From Chryseolinea lacunae (lineage in GTDB: Bacteria; Bacteroidota; Bacteroidia; Cytophagales; Cyclobacteriaceae), in the NCBI RefSeq assembly GCF_016735595.1, contig NZ_JAERRB010000010.1:186001-250000 (forward strand): a stretch of 64,000 nt of DNA, read 5' to 3'. This document shows positions 63,377-64,000 of this stretch, in pieces; the stretch's first letter is position 1, and each line of letters begins with the position of its first letter. The notes below the pieces were generated by a model. That model was given only the letters and a program-made list of their open reading frames with translations, was not told where the DNA came from and ran no database searches. Position numbers and translations under genes: made by a program.

Positions 63377-64000
63377 TAGAGTTCGTGTTTGCGTTTGGCG
63401 CGAAGAAGAAGGCCGATGAAGAAAGGCGCACCCACAAGGGCTGTCACCACACCAATGGGAAGTTCAGAAGGGGTCACCACGGTGCGGGCCACAATGTCGG
63501 CCAGCACCAGCAACAACGCTCCACCCAAAACGGAAGCAGGCAACACCAACCGGTTGTCGGGCCGAAGTCCGAGTCGGATCACGTGTGGCACTACCAATCC
63601 GATGAACCCAATGATGCCCGACAGCGACACACTGATGCCTACAGCCAATGCCGTCAGGGCAATGACCTGTTTTTTGACGCGCTCCACATTTGCACCGGAG
63701 TGATAGGCTTCGGCCTCGCCAAGCGCCAGCACGTTCAGCGCCGGAGCAAAGAAGAGCAAGGCGACACATGAGCCTACAAGCAACGGTCCAGCAACCAGAA
63801 GCTTATCCCACGTGGCACCTCCCAGGTCGCCCAGCGTCCAGAAGGTGAAGGTGCGCAACTGATTTTCGTCAGCATAGAAAATGGCAAGCCCGATGATGGC
63901 ACCCGACAACGCATTGAGTGCCACGCCCGAAAGAATGAGCACCGCGATGTTGGTTTGTCCCAGCTGACTGCTCAGGCGTAACACGATGAACGTGGCGACA
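63376..64000 (-). CDS. hmuU: Haem ABC permease HmuU (FecCD family), 5' end outside the window
   Basis: The C-terminal 200 or so residues of an FecCD/BtuC-type permease; the reading frame continues beyond position 64000, so the gene is cut by the window end. Visible membrane segments include ILSGVALNALSGAIIGLAIF, LLVAGPLLVGSCVALLFF, VSLSGIIGFIGLVVPHVIRL (the conserved permease motif) and LGGALLLVLADIVARTVV. It forms the inner-membrane channel for haem with HmuV. Confidence 0.92.
   Translation of the reverse strand, partial: VATFIVLRLSSQLGQTNIAVLILSGVALNALSGAIIGLAIFYADENQLRTFTFWTLGDLGGATWDKLLVAGPLLVGSCVALLFFAPALNVLALGEAEAYHSGANVERVKKQVIALTALAVGISVSLSGIIGFIGLVVPHVIRLGLRPDNRLVLPASVLGGALLLVLADIVARTVVTPSELPIGVVTALVGAPFFIGLLLRAKRKHEL

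Overview
The window looks like a chromosomal segment of a Bacteroidota bacterium of the Cytophagales type (Chryseolinea/Ohtaekwangia-like). The main grounds are a type A and a type B (gliding-associated) type IX secretion C-terminal signal on two very large secreted proteins, many Ala/Gly-Cys lipoproteins, LytS/LytTR regulation, DUF3667, HmuY, an HD-PycTM fusion, and several TAnnTTTG promoter boxes with few strong Shine-Dalgarno sites. I saw no rRNA, tRNA, CRISPR array, intact insertion sequence or prophage, but no search tool was run.

Layout. 1-2.7 kb: LpxH-like phosphoesterase, translationally coupled glycosyltransferase and an OmpR-type regulator. 2.7-9.6 kb: a giant ThuA/sugar-dehydrogenase/PKD/cytochrome c lipoprotein, then a two-gene operon of secreted GH140-like and GH78-like hydrolases. 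10-14.7 kb: a 1581-residue T9SS-exported repeat protein, closed by a strong terminator. 14.9-17.9 kb: a compact operon with its own promoter that encodes a half-size HsdS, an HsdM homologue that has lost the catalytic NPP(F/Y) motif and carries an extra HsdR-C-like tail, and a small acidic protein. No restriction subunit is present. This is my main candidate for an undescribed system. 18-25.5 kb: ABC-F ATPase, MtfA-SEC-C peptidase, orphan ABC ATPase, class A PBP and PRC-barrel protein. 25.5-26 kb: a gene-poor patch with two tandem palindromes, a perfect 21-bp hairpin and a degenerate small reading frame.

26-34 kb: hydrolases, a cold-shock protein, lipoproteins, an MBL-fold enzyme, a MacB/FtsX-type permease, YwbE and two stress-type helical-bundle proteins. 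34-40.8 kb: a secreted metzincin, a Tat-exported phospholipase C, and a lipoprotein gene flanked by two copies of a BIME-like double-palindrome element. 41-47.8 kb: membrane protein, alpha/beta hydrolase, LytS/LytTR pair, Ku, TPR protein, DUF3667 and a HEAT-like protein. 47.8-58.6 kb: HD-PycTM protein (a Pycsar-type effector domain without a visible cyclase), a 1241-residue outer-membrane protein joining a phosphatase, a kinase-like segment and a beta-barrel, a T9SS type B gliding protein, small proteins and a cytoplasmic HtrA-type protease. 58.2-64 kb (minus strand): a haem uptake operon reading hmuU (cut by the window end), hmuV, hmuS, TonB receptor, hmuY and a DUF6686-like gene, with 1-nt TAATG overlaps.

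Functionally the segment is mostly envelope biology: secreted polymer degradation, T9SS surface proteins, haem capture and cell-wall synthesis. It also holds a few DNA-maintenance or defence-like genes (HsdS/M-like operon, Ku, HD-PycTM). Starts were moved to the ATG best placed relative to signal peptides and conserved N-termini wherever an upstream TTG/GTG merely extended the frame.
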